A stretch of DNA of 64,000 nt, from the NCBI RefSeq assembly GCF_037300705.1, contig NZ_CP147776.1:2480001-2544000 (forward strand), written 5' to 3'. Each line of letters begins with the position of its first letter. Position 1 is the stretch's first letter. A program made the translations under genes and the position numbers. The notes beneath the pieces are model-generated. The model was not told the origin of the DNA. It worked only from the letters and a program-made list of their open reading frames with translations, and made no database searches. This DNA comes from Massilia sp. W12. GTDB lineage: Bacteria; Pseudomonadota; Gammaproteobacteria; Burkholderiales; Burkholderiaceae_D. Of the stretch, positions 19,063 to 29,503 are shown in pieces.

Positions 19063-19206
19063 GGTTGAAGCCTGTTGCCTTGAAGCATGTCTTCAGGCGT
19101 TTTTACCCATTGTACCGCGATTGATGGCAAATTCAGGTTTAACAGCCTTTTTTTGACAGTGGCGTTGCATCGATGCAGCCGGCGGCGTTTGCGCGCCGCC
19201 GCCCGC

Positions 19207-20475
19207 TCAGTTTTCGCCTGACGCCTTGGGCATATCGCGGTAAATCAAGAGCGGTTTGCCGCTGGAGGTGATGGTGTTTTCATCAATCACCACCTTGCTG
19301 ACATTGTCCAGGCCCGGCAATTCATACATCACGTCCAGCAATGCATGTTCCAGAATGGAGCGCAAACCGCGTGCGCCGGTTTTGCGCGCAATCGCTTTTT
19401 TGGCGATTGCATGCAAGGCGGCGGGCCGCACTTCCAGCTCAGAGCCTTCCATTTCCAACAGCTTGGAATACTGCTTGATGAGGGCGTTTTTAGGTTCGAT
19501 CAGGATCTGAATCAAAGCGTCTTCGGTCAATTCATTGAGCGTGGCGACCACCGGCAGACGGCCCACCAGCTCGGGAATCAAGCCGAACTTGATCAAATCC
19601 TCAGGCTCCACCTGCTGCAGCACGCTGCTGGATTCCTCTTCCTCCTTGCTCTTGACCGAGGCGGCAAAGCCGATCGAGCTTTTTTCCGAGCGGTTGGAGA
19701 TGATGCGTGAGAGGCCATCAAAGGCGCCGCCGCAAATAAAGAGGATATTGGTGGTGTCAATCTGCACAAAATCCTGATTCGGATGTTTGCGCCCGCCTTG
19801 CGGCGGCACTGACGCCATGGTGCCTTCGATCAGTTTGAGCAATGCCTGCTGCACGCCTTCGCCGGAGACGTCGCGCGTGATTGAGGGATTGTCGGATTTA
19901 CGCGAAATCTTGTCGATTTCATCAATATAGACGATGCCGCGCTGGGCTTTTTCAACTTCATAGCCACAGCTTTGCAGCAGCTTTTGAATGATGTTTTCCA
20001 CGTCTTCGCCAACATAACCGGCTTCGGTCAGGGTGGTGGCGTCGGCGATCACAAACGGCACATTCAGCTTGCGCGCCAGGGTCTGGGCCAGCAGGGTCTT
20101 ACCGGAGCCGGTCGGCCCCACCAGCAGAATATTGCTCTTGGCCAGTTCGACTTCGTCTTTCTTGCCCAGATGCTTTAAGCGCTTGTAGTGGTTATACACC
20201 GCCACGGCCAGGATACGCTTGGCGGTGGACTGGCCGATCACATATTGATCGAGCAGTTCACAGATTTCCTGCGGGGTGGGTAAATCGGACTTGGCGCTGC
20301 CGCCACTTTCAATCGTGGTCGCCTCATCGCGGATAATGTCGTTGCACAGGTCTATGCATTCATCGCAGATGAAGACCGATGGCCCGGCGATCAGTTTCTT
20401 GACCTCGTGCTGGCTTTTGCCACAGAACGAGCAATATAACAACTTTTCGCCGCTGGAGGATTTTTTGTCTGACAT
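19207..20475 (-). CDS. clpX: ATP-dependent Clp protease ATP-binding subunit ClpX
   Basis: A 422-residue AAA+ unfoldase. The N-terminal zinc-binding domain has [11 protein letters not shown] and [10 protein letters not shown]. Walker A is [13 protein letters not shown] (near 120), Walker B is [10 protein letters not shown] (near 185), the pore loop region follows, and the IGF loop that docks onto ClpP is present (SSIGFAAS, near 270). It recognises and unfolds tagged proteins and feeds them to ClpP. It is 175 bp downstream of clpP on the same strand, as usual. Confidence 0.98.
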   Translation of the reverse strand: MSDKKSSSGEKLLYCSFCGKSQHEVKKLIAGPSVFICDECIDLCNDIIRDEATTIESGGSAKSDLPTPQEICELLDQYVIGQSTAKRILAVAVYNHYKRLKHLGKKDEVELAKSNILLVGPTGSGKTLLAQTLARKLNVPFVIADATTLTEAGYVGEDVENIIQKLLQSCGYEVEKAQRGIVYIDEIDKISRKSDNPSITRDVSGEGVQQALLKLIEGTMASVPPQGGRKHPNQDFVQIDTTNILFICGGAFDGLSRIISNRSEKSSIGFAASVKSKEEEESSSVLQQVEPEDLIKFGLIPELVGRLPVVATLNELTEDALIQILIEPKNALIKQYSKLLEMEGSELEVRPAALHAIAKKAIARKTGARGLRSILEHALLDVMYELPGLDNVSKVVIDENTITSSGKPLLIYRDMPKASGEN

Positions 20476-20649
20476 GGGAAAAATTCCAGTTTGATTACTT
20501 CCATATTATCGGGCAAATTTCGCTTTTGTGGCGAATTGCGGCGCGATATTCGCCACTGCGGCATTTTGTCATGCGCACAGAAGGCCGAAAAAACGACAAC
20601 GCCCGCGCGCGTTGATGCGGCGGGCGTCGCCTGCGTTCCTGTGCGGCAA

Positions 20650-21255
20650 TCAGGAGTTACGCTTGCTCAATACCTTGTCGATCAAGCCGTAGTCAATCGC
20701 TTCCTGCGCAGACATAAAATTGTCGCGTTCGGTGTCGATCGCCACCTGCTCGACCGTGCGGCCGGTCAGCTCAGCAAAAATCTCATTGAAACGGGAACGG
20801 ACATATTTCAATTCTTTGGCTTGAATCTCGATATCCGAAGCCTGCCCGCGCGCACCGCCTGAGGGCTGGTGAATCATAATGCGCGAATTCGGCAGCGAAA
20901 AACGTTTGCCCTTGGCGCCTGCAGCCAGCAGGAAGGCGCCCATCGAGGCCGCCATGCCGGTGCACAGGGTGCTGACATTGGGCTTGATGAATTGCATGGT
21001 GTCATAAATCGCCATGCCGGCGGAAATCGAACCGCCAGGAGAATTGATGTAGAGGGAAATATCCTTGTCAGGATTTTCACTTTCCAAAAACAATAACTGC
21101 GCAACGACCAGGTTGGCCATGTGGTCTTCCACCGGGCCTACCAGAAAGACGACACGCTCTTTGAGCAGGCGCGAATAGATATCATACGATCTTTCGCCAC
21201 GCCCGCTTTGCTCGATCACATACGGGATGAAACCCAGATTTTGCACGTCTTGCAT
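20650..21255 (-). CDS. clpP: ATP-dependent Clp protease proteolytic subunit ClpP
   Basis: A 201-residue serine protease. The catalytic triad is visible: Ser in [11 protein letters not shown], His in MIHQPSGG, and Asp in DTERDNFM. The start at 21255 is supported by AGGAAGAGAG upstream and by family length; the 28 extra codons to ATG 21339 are Ala/Pro-rich and probably not translated. ClpP forms a double seven-membered ring and degrades substrates unfolded by ClpX. It lies 102 bp downstream of tig. Confidence 0.98.
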   Translation of the reverse strand: MQDVQNLGFIPYVIEQSGRGERSYDIYSRLLKERVVFLVGPVEDHMANLVVAQLLFLESENPDKDISLYINSPGGSISAGMAIYDTMQFIKPNVSTLCTGMAASMGAFLLAAGAKGKRFSLPNSRIMIHQPSGGARGQASDIEIQAKELKYVRSRFNEIFAELTGRTVEQVAIDTERDNFMSAQEAIDYGLIDKVLSKRNS

Positions 21256-21357
21256 ATCGCTCTCTTCCTTGTTGATACGCCCCGCAACCGGGGCTGTGGC
21301 AGCAGATGGCGCCGCTTGCGCAAAATTCAAGGGCGGCATCGCCGCCCTTTTGCCTGA

Positions 21358-22698
21358 TTATGCGCGCGCGCCCATCAGTTCGTCAAAGCCGATTGCCTTT
21401 TCGGTAATCTTGGCTTGCGACATCACATGGTTGACCACGTTTTCTTCCAGCACCAGGGCTTCAACTTCAGCCAGACGGCGGCGGTCGCTGTAATAGTACT
21501 TGACCACTTCAGTCGGATCTTCATACGACAGGGAGAAGTCATCCACCTGGGCTTTCACCTGTTCCGGCTTGGCTTGCAGATCAGCGTTCTTCACCAATTG
21601 CGACAGGATCAAACCCAGGCGCACGCGGCGTTCGGCTTGTTGCGCAAACAGTTCCGGCGGGAAATTCACGTCTTTGACGTTCATGCCGCGCTGCGCCATA
21701 TCCTGACGCGCGCCTTCGGCCATGCGGCCGATTTCCTGTTCCATCAGGGCTTTCGGCACGTCCATTTCAGCAATCTTGATCAGCGCATCCATCACGCTGT
21801 CTTTGTTGCGTGCGCGCAGACGGGCTTTGACTTCACGTTCCAGATTGACGCGGATGTCATCACGCATCTTGCCCAGATCGCCGTCAGGAATGCCGAGCGA
21901 TTTGGCGAAATCTTCATTGATTTCCGGCAGATGCGCCCATTCCACGTTTTTGATGGTGATGGTGAATTCGGCGGTTTTGCCGGCCACATCCTTGCCATGG
22001 TAGTCTTCCGGGAAGGACAGCGGGAAAGTCTTGCTTTCGCCGGTCTTCATGCCGGTGGCGGCGTTTTCAAATTCTTCCAGCATCTGGCCTTCGCCCAGCA
22101 CGAAAGCGTAGTCGGTGGCGGCGCCGCCGGCAAACACTTCACCGTCAATCTTGCCTTCAAAGTCCAGGGTCACGCGGTCGCCGGCTTGAGCGGATACGTC
22201 TGCGCCGCCGTCGCCGTGTTCATGGCTTTCGCCCTTGGCGTGGAAATGCACGCGCTGTTTGCGCAGGATTTCGATGGTCTTATCGATTTCCACGTCGCTG
22301 ACTTCAGCGGTCAGTTTTTCCAGTTCCAGGCTGCTCAATTCGCCCAGCGAGACTTCGGGGAATACTTCAAAGGTGGCGTTGAAAGCGATTTGACCTTCCG
22401 GCACGTCGCCTTCTTTTTGTTCAAAGCGCGGGAAACCTGCCACTTTCAGATTGGCGGCATTGGTGGCTTCATAAAAAGCGCGGCCGATTTTATCGTTCAG
22501 CACATCGCTTTCGATTTGATAGCCATATTGCGCAGCCACCATCTTCATGGGCACCTTGCCCGGACGGAAGCCCGGCGCCTTAGCGGTGCGCGCTCTATCC
22601 TTTAAGCGCTTTTCAACTTCGTTTTGCACGTCGCTCAACGGGAGGGAGATAGTCAAGCGGCGTTCGAGCTTGTCCAAGGTTTCGACTGCAGTAGCCAT
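21358..22698 (-). CDS. tig: Trigger factor
   Basis: A 446-residue ribosome-bound chaperone. The N-terminal domain has the ribosome-docking motif [11 protein letters not shown] (near residue 40), the FKBP-type isomerase domain spans about 150-245 ([21 protein letters not shown]), and the C-terminal helical arms follow. It is the first chaperone to meet new chains at the ribosome. The start at 22698 ([14 protein letters not shown]) is typical; the nine-codon extension to ATG 22725 would run toward the tRNA-Leu end and is unlikely. It begins only 29 bp after the tRNA. Confidence 0.98.
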   Translation of the reverse strand: MATAVETLDKLERRLTISLPLSDVQNEVEKRLKDRARTAKAPGFRPGKVPMKMVAAQYGYQIESDVLNDKIGRAFYEATNAANLKVAGFPRFEQKEGDVPEGQIAFNATFEVFPEVSLGELSSLELEKLTAEVSDVEIDKTIEILRKQRVHFHAKGESHEHGDGGADVSAQAGDRVTLDFEGKIDGEVFAGGAATDYAFVLGEGQMLEEFENAATGMKTGESKTFPLSFPEDYHGKDVAGKTAEFTITIKNVEWAHLPEINEDFAKSLGIPDGDLGKMRDDIRVNLEREVKARLRARNKDSVMDALIKIAEMDVPKALMEQEIGRMAEGARQDMAQRGMNVKDVNFPPELFAQQAERRVRLGLILSQLVKNADLQAKPEQVKAQVDDFSLSYEDPTEVVKYYYSDRRRLAEVEALVLEENVVNHVMSQAKITEKAIGFDELMGARA

Positions 22699-22727
22699 GT
22701 AAAAATCGTCCAAAAAAATACACACGG

Positions 22728-22814
22728 TGGTGCGAGGAGGGGGACTCGAACCCCCACACCATTGCTGGCGTCAGGACCTAAACCTGGTGCGTCTACCAAT
22801 TTCGCCATCCTCGC
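22728..22814 (-). tRNA. tRNA-Leu (TAG)
   Basis: An 87-nt class II tRNA with GCGAGGA/TCCTCGC acceptor arms, a long variable arm, T arm GGGTTCGAGTCCC and encoded CCA. The anticodon loop CAGGTTTAGGTCCTG gives TAG, reading CUA/CUN leucine codons. It lies directly upstream of tig, probably in the same promoter region. Confidence 0.96.
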
Positions 22815-23155
22815 GCGAGGGTTTCCTGCTCAACCGGGAACATTCCCGGGCGGCTTGGCGTGCGCTGCCGCCAGCCTTCCAACAGCTGCGCCAAGACTTT
22901 GCACGCCGGCTATAAACAGAAAGGGCGACCACTCATCCGGTCGCCCCACTTGCGTGCAGCCTGTCTCGGCCTTCCAGGGCGGCGGGAACCTTCGCCCGCT
23001 GCGCCAGTCAATCTGCGTCAATTCCGCATCTGCCCGGCTGCAAGCTGCCGCCCCCAAACCTGAAAGCGGCAATTTTAGCTGATTTCAGTTGGAATGTGCG
23101 CAAATTTCAAATTATCCAGGCCGCAGCACGCAAAAAGGCGGCTGCGGCGATTTTT
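22815..23155. other. Intergenic region between RND operon and tRNA-Leu
   Basis: About 340 bp with no credible gene. It should hold the tRNA-Leu/tig promoter at its left side, and it contains a hairpin at 22923-22946. Confidence 0.6.
22912..22946 (-). terminator. Probable terminator of the RND efflux operon
   Basis: Hairpin GGGCGACC / GGTCGCCC with an eight-base loop; on the minus strand it is followed by a T-rich stretch (TTTCTGTTT). It is about 210 bp after the pump gene stop. Confidence 0.55.
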
Positions 23156-26100
23156 TTACGCTTTTTTGACCCTGAACCATGCCGCATACAGCGCCGGCAA
23201 AAACAGCAGCGTCAAGCCGGTGGCGATAATCAAACCGCCCATGATAGACACCGCCATCGGCCCCCAGAATACCGAGCGTGAAAGCGGGATCATGGCCAGC
23301 ACCGCCGCCGCCGCCGTCAGGATGATGGGGCGGAAGCGCCGCACCGAGGCATCCACCACCGCATCCCAGGCCGGCACGCCGCGCGCGATATCCTGCTCAA
23401 TCTGGTCAATCAAAATCACCGAATTGCGGATGATCATGCCAAACAGCGCAATCACGCCCAGCTGCGCAACAAAGCCGAACGGTCTTTGCAGAATCAGCAG
23501 CGCCAGCGCCGCGCCTGCGATGCCCAGGGGCCCGGTCAAAAACACCAGCAGTGCGCGTGAGAAGCTGTGCAATTGCAGCATCAAGAGCGTGAAGATGATG
23601 AAAATCACCAGCGGCACATTGGCGGCGATGGATTGTTGCGCCTTGCCGCTGTCCGCCGCCGTGCCGGCGATGGCGATGGCATAGCCCGCCGGCAATTTTT
23701 CGCGCATCTTCTGCACTTCTTTATCGACCTGGCTCGAAACTGTGGTTCCCTGAATGCCATCGGCGACATCGGATTGCACGGTAATCGCCCATTCGCGCCC
23801 TTCACGCCAGATCACTCCCGGCTCCCAGGCGAAATGCACATGCGCCACCTGCCCCACGGTGACTGACTTGCCGCTGGCGGTTTGCAAATTGGCATTGCGT
23901 AAAATCTCAATGGTGGAACGCTCATCCGCCGGCTGGCGCACCACAATATCGATCAATTTATTATCTTCACGATATTGGCCGATGGTGGTGCCGGACAAAA
24001 TTGTATTCGCCACCCGCATCACACTGCTGGAAGTAATGCCCAGCGCGCGCAGCTTGTCCTGATCCAGATCCAGGCGCAGGATTTTGATCGATTCATTCCA
24101 ATTGTCATTCACGCCAATGGTGTGGGTATTGGCGCGCATCAAGTCTTTAACCTGATCGGCAATCGCACGCACCTGGCCGACTTCCGGGCCGCTGATGCGG
24201 AATTGCACCGGGTATTCAACCGGCGGGCCATTCGGCAACAATTTCACGCGGCCACGCACTTCAGGAAAATCAGTGCGCAGCGCCTCAGTGATTTTTTTAC
24301 GCACTGCTGCGCGCGCGGCCAAATCCTTGGGCAAAATCACCATCTGCGCCACATTGCTTTGCGGGAAGATTTGCGACAGCGAAAGGAAAAAGCGCGGGCT
24401 GCCGGTGCCAACATATGAGGTCACGCTTTCCACGCCCGGCTGTTTGCGCACAAAGCTTTCCACTGCCAGCAATTGTTTTTCCGTTGCCTCAAACGAACTG
24501 CCCTCTGGCAACCACAGCTCAACCAATAATTCAGGCCGGTTGGAATCCGGGAAAAATTGCTGCTCAATATATTTGAAGCCAAACAGGCCGAGTATGAAAA
24601 TCGCCAGCGTGGCGGCAATCGTGGTTTTACGCCAGGTCACGCACCAATTCACCAGCGCACGGAAACGGCTGTAAAACGGGGTGTCGAATAATTCATGATG
24701 GCCATCCGCATTCGCCGCCGGCTTGACCCGCAGCAGCACATAGCCGATGTAAGGGGTAAAGATGACGGCGGCAAACCAGGAAATGATCAGCGCCAGCGCA
24801 TTCACCGAGAACATGGAAAAGGTGTATTCGCCCGCCGCTGATTTGGCCAGGCCAATCGGCAAAAAGCCGGCTGCCGTGATCAATGTGCCGGTCAGCATCG
24901 GCATCGCCGTCGAAGTATAGGCAAAGGTGGCGGCGTCAAAGCGCGAAAAGCCCTCTTCCATTTTGCGCACCATCATTTCCACCGCGATGATGGCGTCATC
25001 CACCAGCAGGCCCAGGGCGATGATCAGCGCGCCCAGGGAAATCTTGTGCAAATCAATATTCAACATCTTCATGCACAGGAAAGTAATCGCCAGCACCAGC
25101 GGAATGGTGAGCGCCACCACCAGACCGGGGCGGGCATCCAGACGGAAGGGTTTGGTGTGCAAACCGAGCGCGATAAAGCTCACCGCCAGCACAATCAAGA
25201 CCGCTTCAATCAGGGTGTTGACGAATTCACTGACCGAGGCTTTGACCGCGCGCGGCTGATCAGCCACCCGCTCCAACTCAATCCCGACGGGCAGCTTGGC
25301 GCGGATTTTTGCGCTCAATTGATCTAAATTTTTACCCAGCGCAATGATATTGCCGCCCCGCTCCATCGACACGCCAAGGCCGATCACCTGCTTGCCGTTA
25401 AAGCGCATCTTGTCTTGCGGCGGGTCGCGGAATTCGCGCTTGATGGTGGCGATATCGCCCAGGCGGATATTCACGCCATTGGCGCGCAAGACCATGTTTT
25501 CCAGGTCTTTCACCGATGTCAGCTGGCCAGTCACTCGCACCTGAATATTATCGGTGGAAGTATGCATCACACCGCTGGCTTCCACCCCGTTCTGGCTGGA
25601 AAGCTGATTGATGATGGCTTCAAACGGAATCCCCAGCTGGGAAAATTTCTTGTGCGAAATCTCGATATTGATTTTTTCATCCTGCACGCCAAACAGCTCC
25701 ACCTTGGCCACCGTCGGCACGGAGAGCAGCTGCTGACGCACAAAATCGGCATAGTCCTTCATCTCGGCATAGGTGAAGCCATCGCCGGAAATCGCGAAAA
25801 TCGAGCCGAACGTGTCGCCGAATTCATCATTAAAGCCCGGCCCCAACACGCCGGCCGGCAAAGTCGGGCGGATATCGCCGATTTTTTTGCGCACCTGATA
25901 CCAGGCGTCCTTGGTTTCCTGCGGCGTCGCCGATTCCTGCAACTGCAAGATAATGATGGTTTCACCCGGCTTGGAATAGCTGCGGATTTTGTCGATATGC
26001 GGGGCTTCCTGCAACTTGCGTTCCAGCTTATCGGTGACCTGCTCGGCCACCTGCTGCGCGCTGGCGCCCGGCCAGGCGGCGCGCACCACCATGGCGCGGA

Positions 26101-26278
26101 AGGTAAAGGGCGGATCTTCGTCCTGCCCCAGACTCATATAGGCGAGCACGCCGCCAATCAGCATCACTGCAATCAGATAGCGGATTAAAGGGATATGCTC
26201 CAAGGCCCAGCGTGACAGATTGAAGCTGCCGGCATTGAGCTGGCCGGGCGTGTTTTCCGGTGAAGAAGGGGTGCTCAT
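23156..26278 (-). CDS. RND efflux transporter, inner-membrane pump
   Basis: A 1040-residue proton-driven RND pump of the hydrophobe/amphiphile (AcrB/TriC-like) family. The first membrane segment is near residue 35, followed by the pore domain beginning QDEDPPFTFRAMVVRAAWPG. The central membrane bundle has LGLLVDDAIIAVEMMVRKME with the proton-relay acidic residues (near 415), and the C-terminal half repeats the layout, ending FLPALYAAWFRVKKA. It works with the adaptor encoded just upstream (4-bp overlap) and an outer-membrane channel not seen here. Substrate is not predictable; drugs, detergents or metabolites are possible. Confidence 0.95.
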   Translation of the reverse strand: MSTPSSPENTPGQLNAGSFNLSRWALEHIPLIRYLIAVMLIGGVLAYMSLGQDEDPPFTFRAMVVRAAWPGASAQQVAEQVTDKLERKLQEAPHIDKIRSYSKPGETIIILQLQESATPQETKDAWYQVRKKIGDIRPTLPAGVLGPGFNDEFGDTFGSIFAISGDGFTYAEMKDYADFVRQQLLSVPTVAKVELFGVQDEKINIEISHKKFSQLGIPFEAIINQLSSQNGVEASGVMHTSTDNIQVRVTGQLTSVKDLENMVLRANGVNIRLGDIATIKREFRDPPQDKMRFNGKQVIGLGVSMERGGNIIALGKNLDQLSAKIRAKLPVGIELERVADQPRAVKASVSEFVNTLIEAVLIVLAVSFIALGLHTKPFRLDARPGLVVALTIPLVLAITFLCMKMLNIDLHKISLGALIIALGLLVDDAIIAVEMMVRKMEEGFSRFDAATFAYTSTAMPMLTGTLITAAGFLPIGLAKSAAGEYTFSMFSVNALALIISWFAAVIFTPYIGYVLLRVKPAANADGHHELFDTPFYSRFRALVNWCVTWRKTTIAATLAIFILGLFGFKYIEQQFFPDSNRPELLVELWLPEGSSFEATEKQLLAVESFVRKQPGVESVTSYVGTGSPRFFLSLSQIFPQSNVAQMVILPKDLAARAAVRKKITEALRTDFPEVRGRVKLLPNGPPVEYPVQFRISGPEVGQVRAIADQVKDLMRANTHTIGVNDNWNESIKILRLDLDQDKLRALGITSSSVMRVANTILSGTTIGQYREDNKLIDIVVRQPADERSTIEILRNANLQTASGKSVTVGQVAHVHFAWEPGVIWREGREWAITVQSDVADGIQGTTVSSQVDKEVQKMREKLPAGYAIAIAGTAADSGKAQQSIAANVPLVIFIIFTLLMLQLHSFSRALLVFLTGPLGIAGAALALLILQRPFGFVAQLGVIALFGMIIRNSVILIDQIEQDIARGVPAWDAVVDASVRRFRPIILTAAAAVLAMIPLSRSVFWGPMAVSIMGGLIIATGLTLLFLPALYAAWFRVKKA

Positions 26279-27549
26279 TTGGCGGCCCCTGTCTGCGATG
26301 CCGCCGCCGTTGCGCTGGAAGCGATTTCACGGCTGCCCATCGGCTCCAGATCCGCCGCCTGCACCGGCGCGACTGCGGCCTGCGGCAAAATTTTGACTTT
26401 CTGGCCGGGTTTCAGCAGATGCACCCCGGCGGTGACCACTTGCATACCCTCCTTCACCCCATCCGACAGCAGCATTTCATTGCCGGAAGGCGCCGCCACC
26501 TTGACCGGGATCAATTTCACGCTATCGCCTTGCACCACCCACACCGAGGTGATGCCTTTTTCCTGGTACAGCGCAGAGAGCGGCACGCGGATCATGCGCT
26601 GCGCCAGCTTATTGCCAAAGGAAACATAGGCCGTCATGCCGAGTTTGACTTCAGGCGGCGCGTCCAGAATCGTGACTTTTGCGGCATAGGTGCGGGTGGC
26701 CGGATCAGCCACCGGCGATAATTCGCGCAACTTGCCGCGCAGCAGGGTTTTTTGATTGGCCCAGAAGCGCACTTGCACATCCTGGCTCTTGGCGATCAGA
26801 TCAAGCTTGTCTTCCGGCACGCCGATTTGCACTTCACGCTCGCCCATCTGGGCAATCCGCAACACCGGCGCGCCTGGCGCCACCACCTGCCCCACTTCGG
26901 CGTCCAGCGCCATCACCACCCCATCCATATCCGCGCTCAAGGTGGCGTAATTGGTTTGATTGCTTTGCGCTTGCAAACCGGCCTGGGCCTGTTCCAAACT
27001 GGCTTGCGCCGCTTTATATGCCGTGTCTTTAGCGTCCAACACTGCTTTACTGACGAAATTCTTGTCGAATAATTCCTGATAACGCCGCCTTTCGGCTTGC
27101 GCCAAATCGCGATTGCTTTGCGCCGCCCGCATCGCCGCCTGCGCGCCTTCACGCGCCAATTGCAAATCCTGCGGATCGAGTTGCAGCAGCGGCTGACCGC
27201 GTTTCACCACCTGCCCCACCTCCACCAAACGCTTGGCGACTTTGCCGCCCACACGAAAACCCTGACGCGATTCAATCCGCGCTTTGACCTCGCCGGCAAA
27301 TTCAAACGAGGATTCGATATGGCTTTGCGCCAGCGTCATGATGCGCACCGGGCGCACATCTTCTGTTTTTTCGACAGGCTTGCTGCAAGCGCTCAAGCCA
27401 AGCAAGGCGGCCAGCAGGCCGGAAGTCAAGAATAGTCCAGCGCGATGCTGCAAAGTTGTGCGCTTTGCGCCTGCTGGCAAGTAGCGTTGATCTGACACGG
27501 CAAAATCCTTTTCCGGTTGTGGCTGCGGATTTTTTCGCAGCCGGGACAC
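26275..27549 (-). CDS. RND efflux periplasmic adaptor lipoprotein
   Basis: A membrane-fusion protein of about 424 residues. After a 35-residue lead, a lipoprotein signal ends in the lipobox LGLSACSK. The mature part has the barrel-sandwich hybrid hairpin (GQVVKRGQPLLQLDPQDLQL ... ), a coiled-coil hairpin around residues 130-200 rich in Ala/Gln/Arg, and the beta-barrel and membrane-proximal domains (LGMTAYVSFGN). It bridges the pump to an outer-membrane channel. The start shown is a GTG at 27549; the long lead before the signal suggests that the true start may be further in. It overlaps the pump gene by four bases. Confidence 0.93.
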   Translation of the reverse strand: MSRLRKNPQPQPEKDFAVSDQRYLPAGAKRTTLQHRAGLFLTSGLLAALLGLSACSKPVEKTEDVRPVRIMTLAQSHIESSFEFAGEVKARIESRQGFRVGGKVAKRLVEVGQVVKRGQPLLQLDPQDLQLAREGAQAAMRAAQSNRDLAQAERRRYQELFDKNFVSKAVLDAKDTAYKAAQASLEQAQAGLQAQSNQTNYATLSADMDGVVMALDAEVGQVVAPGAPVLRIAQMGEREVQIGVPEDKLDLIAKSQDVQVRFWANQKTLLRGKLRELSPVADPATRTYAAKVTILDAPPEVKLGMTAYVSFGNKLAQRMIRVPLSALYQEKGITSVWVVQGDSVKLIPVKVAAPSGNEMLLSDGVKEGMQVVTAGVHLLKPGQKVKILPQAAVAPVQAADLEPMGSREIASSATAAASQTGAAK

Positions 27550-27594
27550 AAAGACTCAGGAAGCAAGACAGTACAATGCAATGCGCCATGCATA

Positions 27595-27620
27595 AATTAC
27601 TGACTTAGTGGTCAGCAATT
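27595..27620. promoter_or_regulatory. Palindromic operator upstream of RND operon
   Basis: An inverted repeat AATTaCTGAC-ttagtg-GTCAGcAATT with one mismatched pair per arm, 46 bp before the adaptor start and 147 bp before hpnC. Its form (TGAC...GTCA core) is typical of TetR-family repressors of efflux pumps. No regulator gene is adjacent, so it would be controlled from elsewhere. Confidence 0.6.
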
Positions 27621-27766
27621 ATAATGTGCGCTTCATTCTTTGCAAATGACTTTCGCGTCATTTATTTATCGATTATTTATTTGATACATTTTTAACACAT
27701 TGCTGCAGAATCCGGGCTTGCATTTACCGCCTGCCTTGTATAGCCCCTGCCCTTACTATAGAACCT

Positions 27767-28609
27767 ATGCCAGTCGAACACTATGAAAACTTCCCGGTAG
27801 CCTCATTCCTGCTGCCGGCCCGTCTGCGCAGCGCGGTTGAAGCAGTGTATGCCTTTGCGCGCAGCGCCGACGATATTGCCGACGAAGGCATGGCCACGCC
27901 GCAACAACGCCTGGCCGCACTGCAACACTACGAAGCGCAATTGCAGCGGATTGCAGCCGGCGCCAGCTTGTCCGAACCGCTATTTATCCGTTTAGCCCAG
28001 GCGCTGCAGGCGCACCAGCTGCCGATTGCCGCCTGCCACGCCCTGCTCTCGGCGTTTATGCAAGATGTGCAGATTAAGCGCTACGCCAGCCATGCCCAGG
28101 TATTGGATTACTGCGCGCGCTCGGCCAATCCGGTCGGTTGCCTGATGCTGCATTTATATCAAGCCGCCACGCCGCACAACCTGACGCAATCAGATGCGAT
28201 TTGCAGCGCCTTGCAAATCATTAATTTTTTGCAAGATATTGGCGTCGATCTGGAAAAAGACCGCATTTATCTGCCGCAAGAACAGATGGCGGCTTTTGGC
28301 CTGAGCGAAGAGGCGCTGTTCGGCTTGGCCAAACGCGCCCCCGGCGCAGCTCTGCCGGCCAATTTCATCGCCCTCATGCAAGCGGAAATTGCGCGCGTGC
28401 GCAACTTGATGCTAAGCGGAGCCGACCTGGCGCTGCGCCTGCCGGGCCGCATCGGCTGGGAATTGCGGCTGGTGGTGCAAGGCGGTTTGCGCATTCTGGA
28501 GAAAATCGAAGCCAATCAATACGATGTGTTCCAGCGCCGGCCCAAGCTTGGCAAGCCGGACTGGTTGCTGCTGATCTGGCGCGCAATGCGCATGCGCGCG
28601 CAGGCATAA
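27767..28609 (+). CDS. hpnC: Squalene biosynthesis enzyme HpnC (hydroxysqualene synthase)
   Basis: A 280-residue member of the squalene/phytoene synthase fold. The first Asp-rich motif is SADDIADEG near residue 43 and the second is DIGVDLEKDR near 165; together they bind Mg-diphosphate. It begins HYENFPVASFLLP, the HpnC hallmark. In the HpnCDE route HpnC turns presqualene diphosphate (made by HpnD) into hydroxysqualene. First gene of hpnC-hpnD-hpnE. Confidence 0.95.
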   Translation: MPVEHYENFPVASFLLPARLRSAVEAVYAFARSADDIADEGMATPQQRLAALQHYEAQLQRIAAGASLSEPLFIRLAQALQAHQLPIAACHALLSAFMQDVQIKRYASHAQVLDYCARSANPVGCLMLHLYQAATPHNLTQSDAICSALQIINFLQDIGVDLEKDRIYLPQEQMAAFGLSEEALFGLAKRAPGAALPANFIALMQAEIARVRNLMLSGADLALRLPGRIGWELRLVVQGGLRILEKIEANQYDVFQRRPKLGKPDWLLLIWRAMRMRAQA

Positions 28610-28669
28610 AGCCCGGAGCCAAGGCTTTTTCGGCTATACTCCCGGCTTTTGCCAGCCACTGCGCCACCT

Positions 28670-29503
28670 ATGTCACCTGACGAATATTGCCAGCAAAAAG
28701 CCGCGCAAAGCGGCTCCAGCTTTTATTACAGCTTTCTTTTCCTGCCCAGGGAAAAACGGCTGGCGATCACGGCCTTGTACGCTTTTTGCCGCGAGGTGGA
28801 TGATGTGGTGGATGAATGCACGGACGACAGCGTGGCTCGCAATAAACTGGCCTGGTGGCGGCGCGAAGTCACCGCCATGACGGCAGGCAACCCCAGTCAT
28901 CCGGTGACGCAAGCCTTGGCGCCGCATATGACGCGCTTCAAATTACAGGCGCGTCACTTGCAAGCGATTATTGATGGCATGGAAATGGATTTGGATCAGA
29001 CCCGCTATCTGGACTATCCCGGTTTGCAAAAATACTGCTGGCATGCGGCTGGCGTGGTCGGCATTTTATCGGCCAGCATTTTTGGCTATTCCGACCCGGC
29101 CACTTTGCAATATGCGGAAAAACTGGGGCTGGCGCTGCAACTCACGAATATCATCCGCGATGTGGGCGAAGATGCGCGCCGGGGCCGCATTTATATCCCG
29201 GTCAATGATTTACAGCAATTCAATGTCAAAGCCGCTGATTTGCTCAAAGGGCAATACAGCGAAGATTTTGTCAAACTGATGCAATTCCAAGCCGCACGCG
29301 CACGCGCCGTGTATCAGGAAGCGTATGCCCTGCTGCCGCCCGCTGACCGCAAACCGCAAAAAACCGGCCTGATCATGGGCGCGATTTATCACACCCTGTT
29401 AGATGAAATCGAACGCGACGGCTTTCATGTGCTGCAGCAAAAAATCTCCCTGACCCCGATCCGCAAGCTCTGGATCGCCTGGAAAACCTATGTCCGCAAC
29501 TGA
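28670..29503 (+). CDS. hpnD: Presqualene diphosphate synthase HpnD
   Basis: A 277-residue squalene/phytoene synthase homologue: SGSSFYYSFLFLPREKR at the start, first Asp motif EVDDVVDECTD near 40, second DVGEDARRGRIYIP near 167. It joins two farnesyl diphosphates into presqualene diphosphate. The start at 28670 is an ATG that gives the standard HpnD N-terminus; a TTG 21 bases earlier is less likely. It lies 60 bp after hpnC, and its end overlaps hpnE. Confidence 0.95.
   Translation: MSPDEYCQQKAAQSGSSFYYSFLFLPREKRLAITALYAFCREVDDVVDECTDDSVARNKLAWWRREVTAMTAGNPSHPVTQALAPHMTRFKLQARHLQAIIDGMEMDLDQTRYLDYPGLQKYCWHAAGVVGILSASIFGYSDPATLQYAEKLGLALQLTNIIRDVGEDARRGRIYIPVNDLQQFNVKAADLLKGQYSEDFVKLMQFQAARARAVYQEAYALLPPADRKPQKTGLIMGAIYHTLLDEIERDGFHVLQQKISLTPIRKLWIAWKTYVRN

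Larger units (their letters stand above)
18836..19206. other. Intergenic region clpX-lon
   Basis: About 370 bp without a convincing gene. It holds the clpX terminator (19019-19062) and the lon promoter region. A small open frame on the plus strand has no ribosome site and an unlikely composition. Confidence 0.7.

Noticed and set aside
21415-22605. 396-codon plus-strand open frame
   Set aside because: It is fully antisense to tig, whose motifs are complete; no ribosome site and His/Phe-rich, mirror-type composition.
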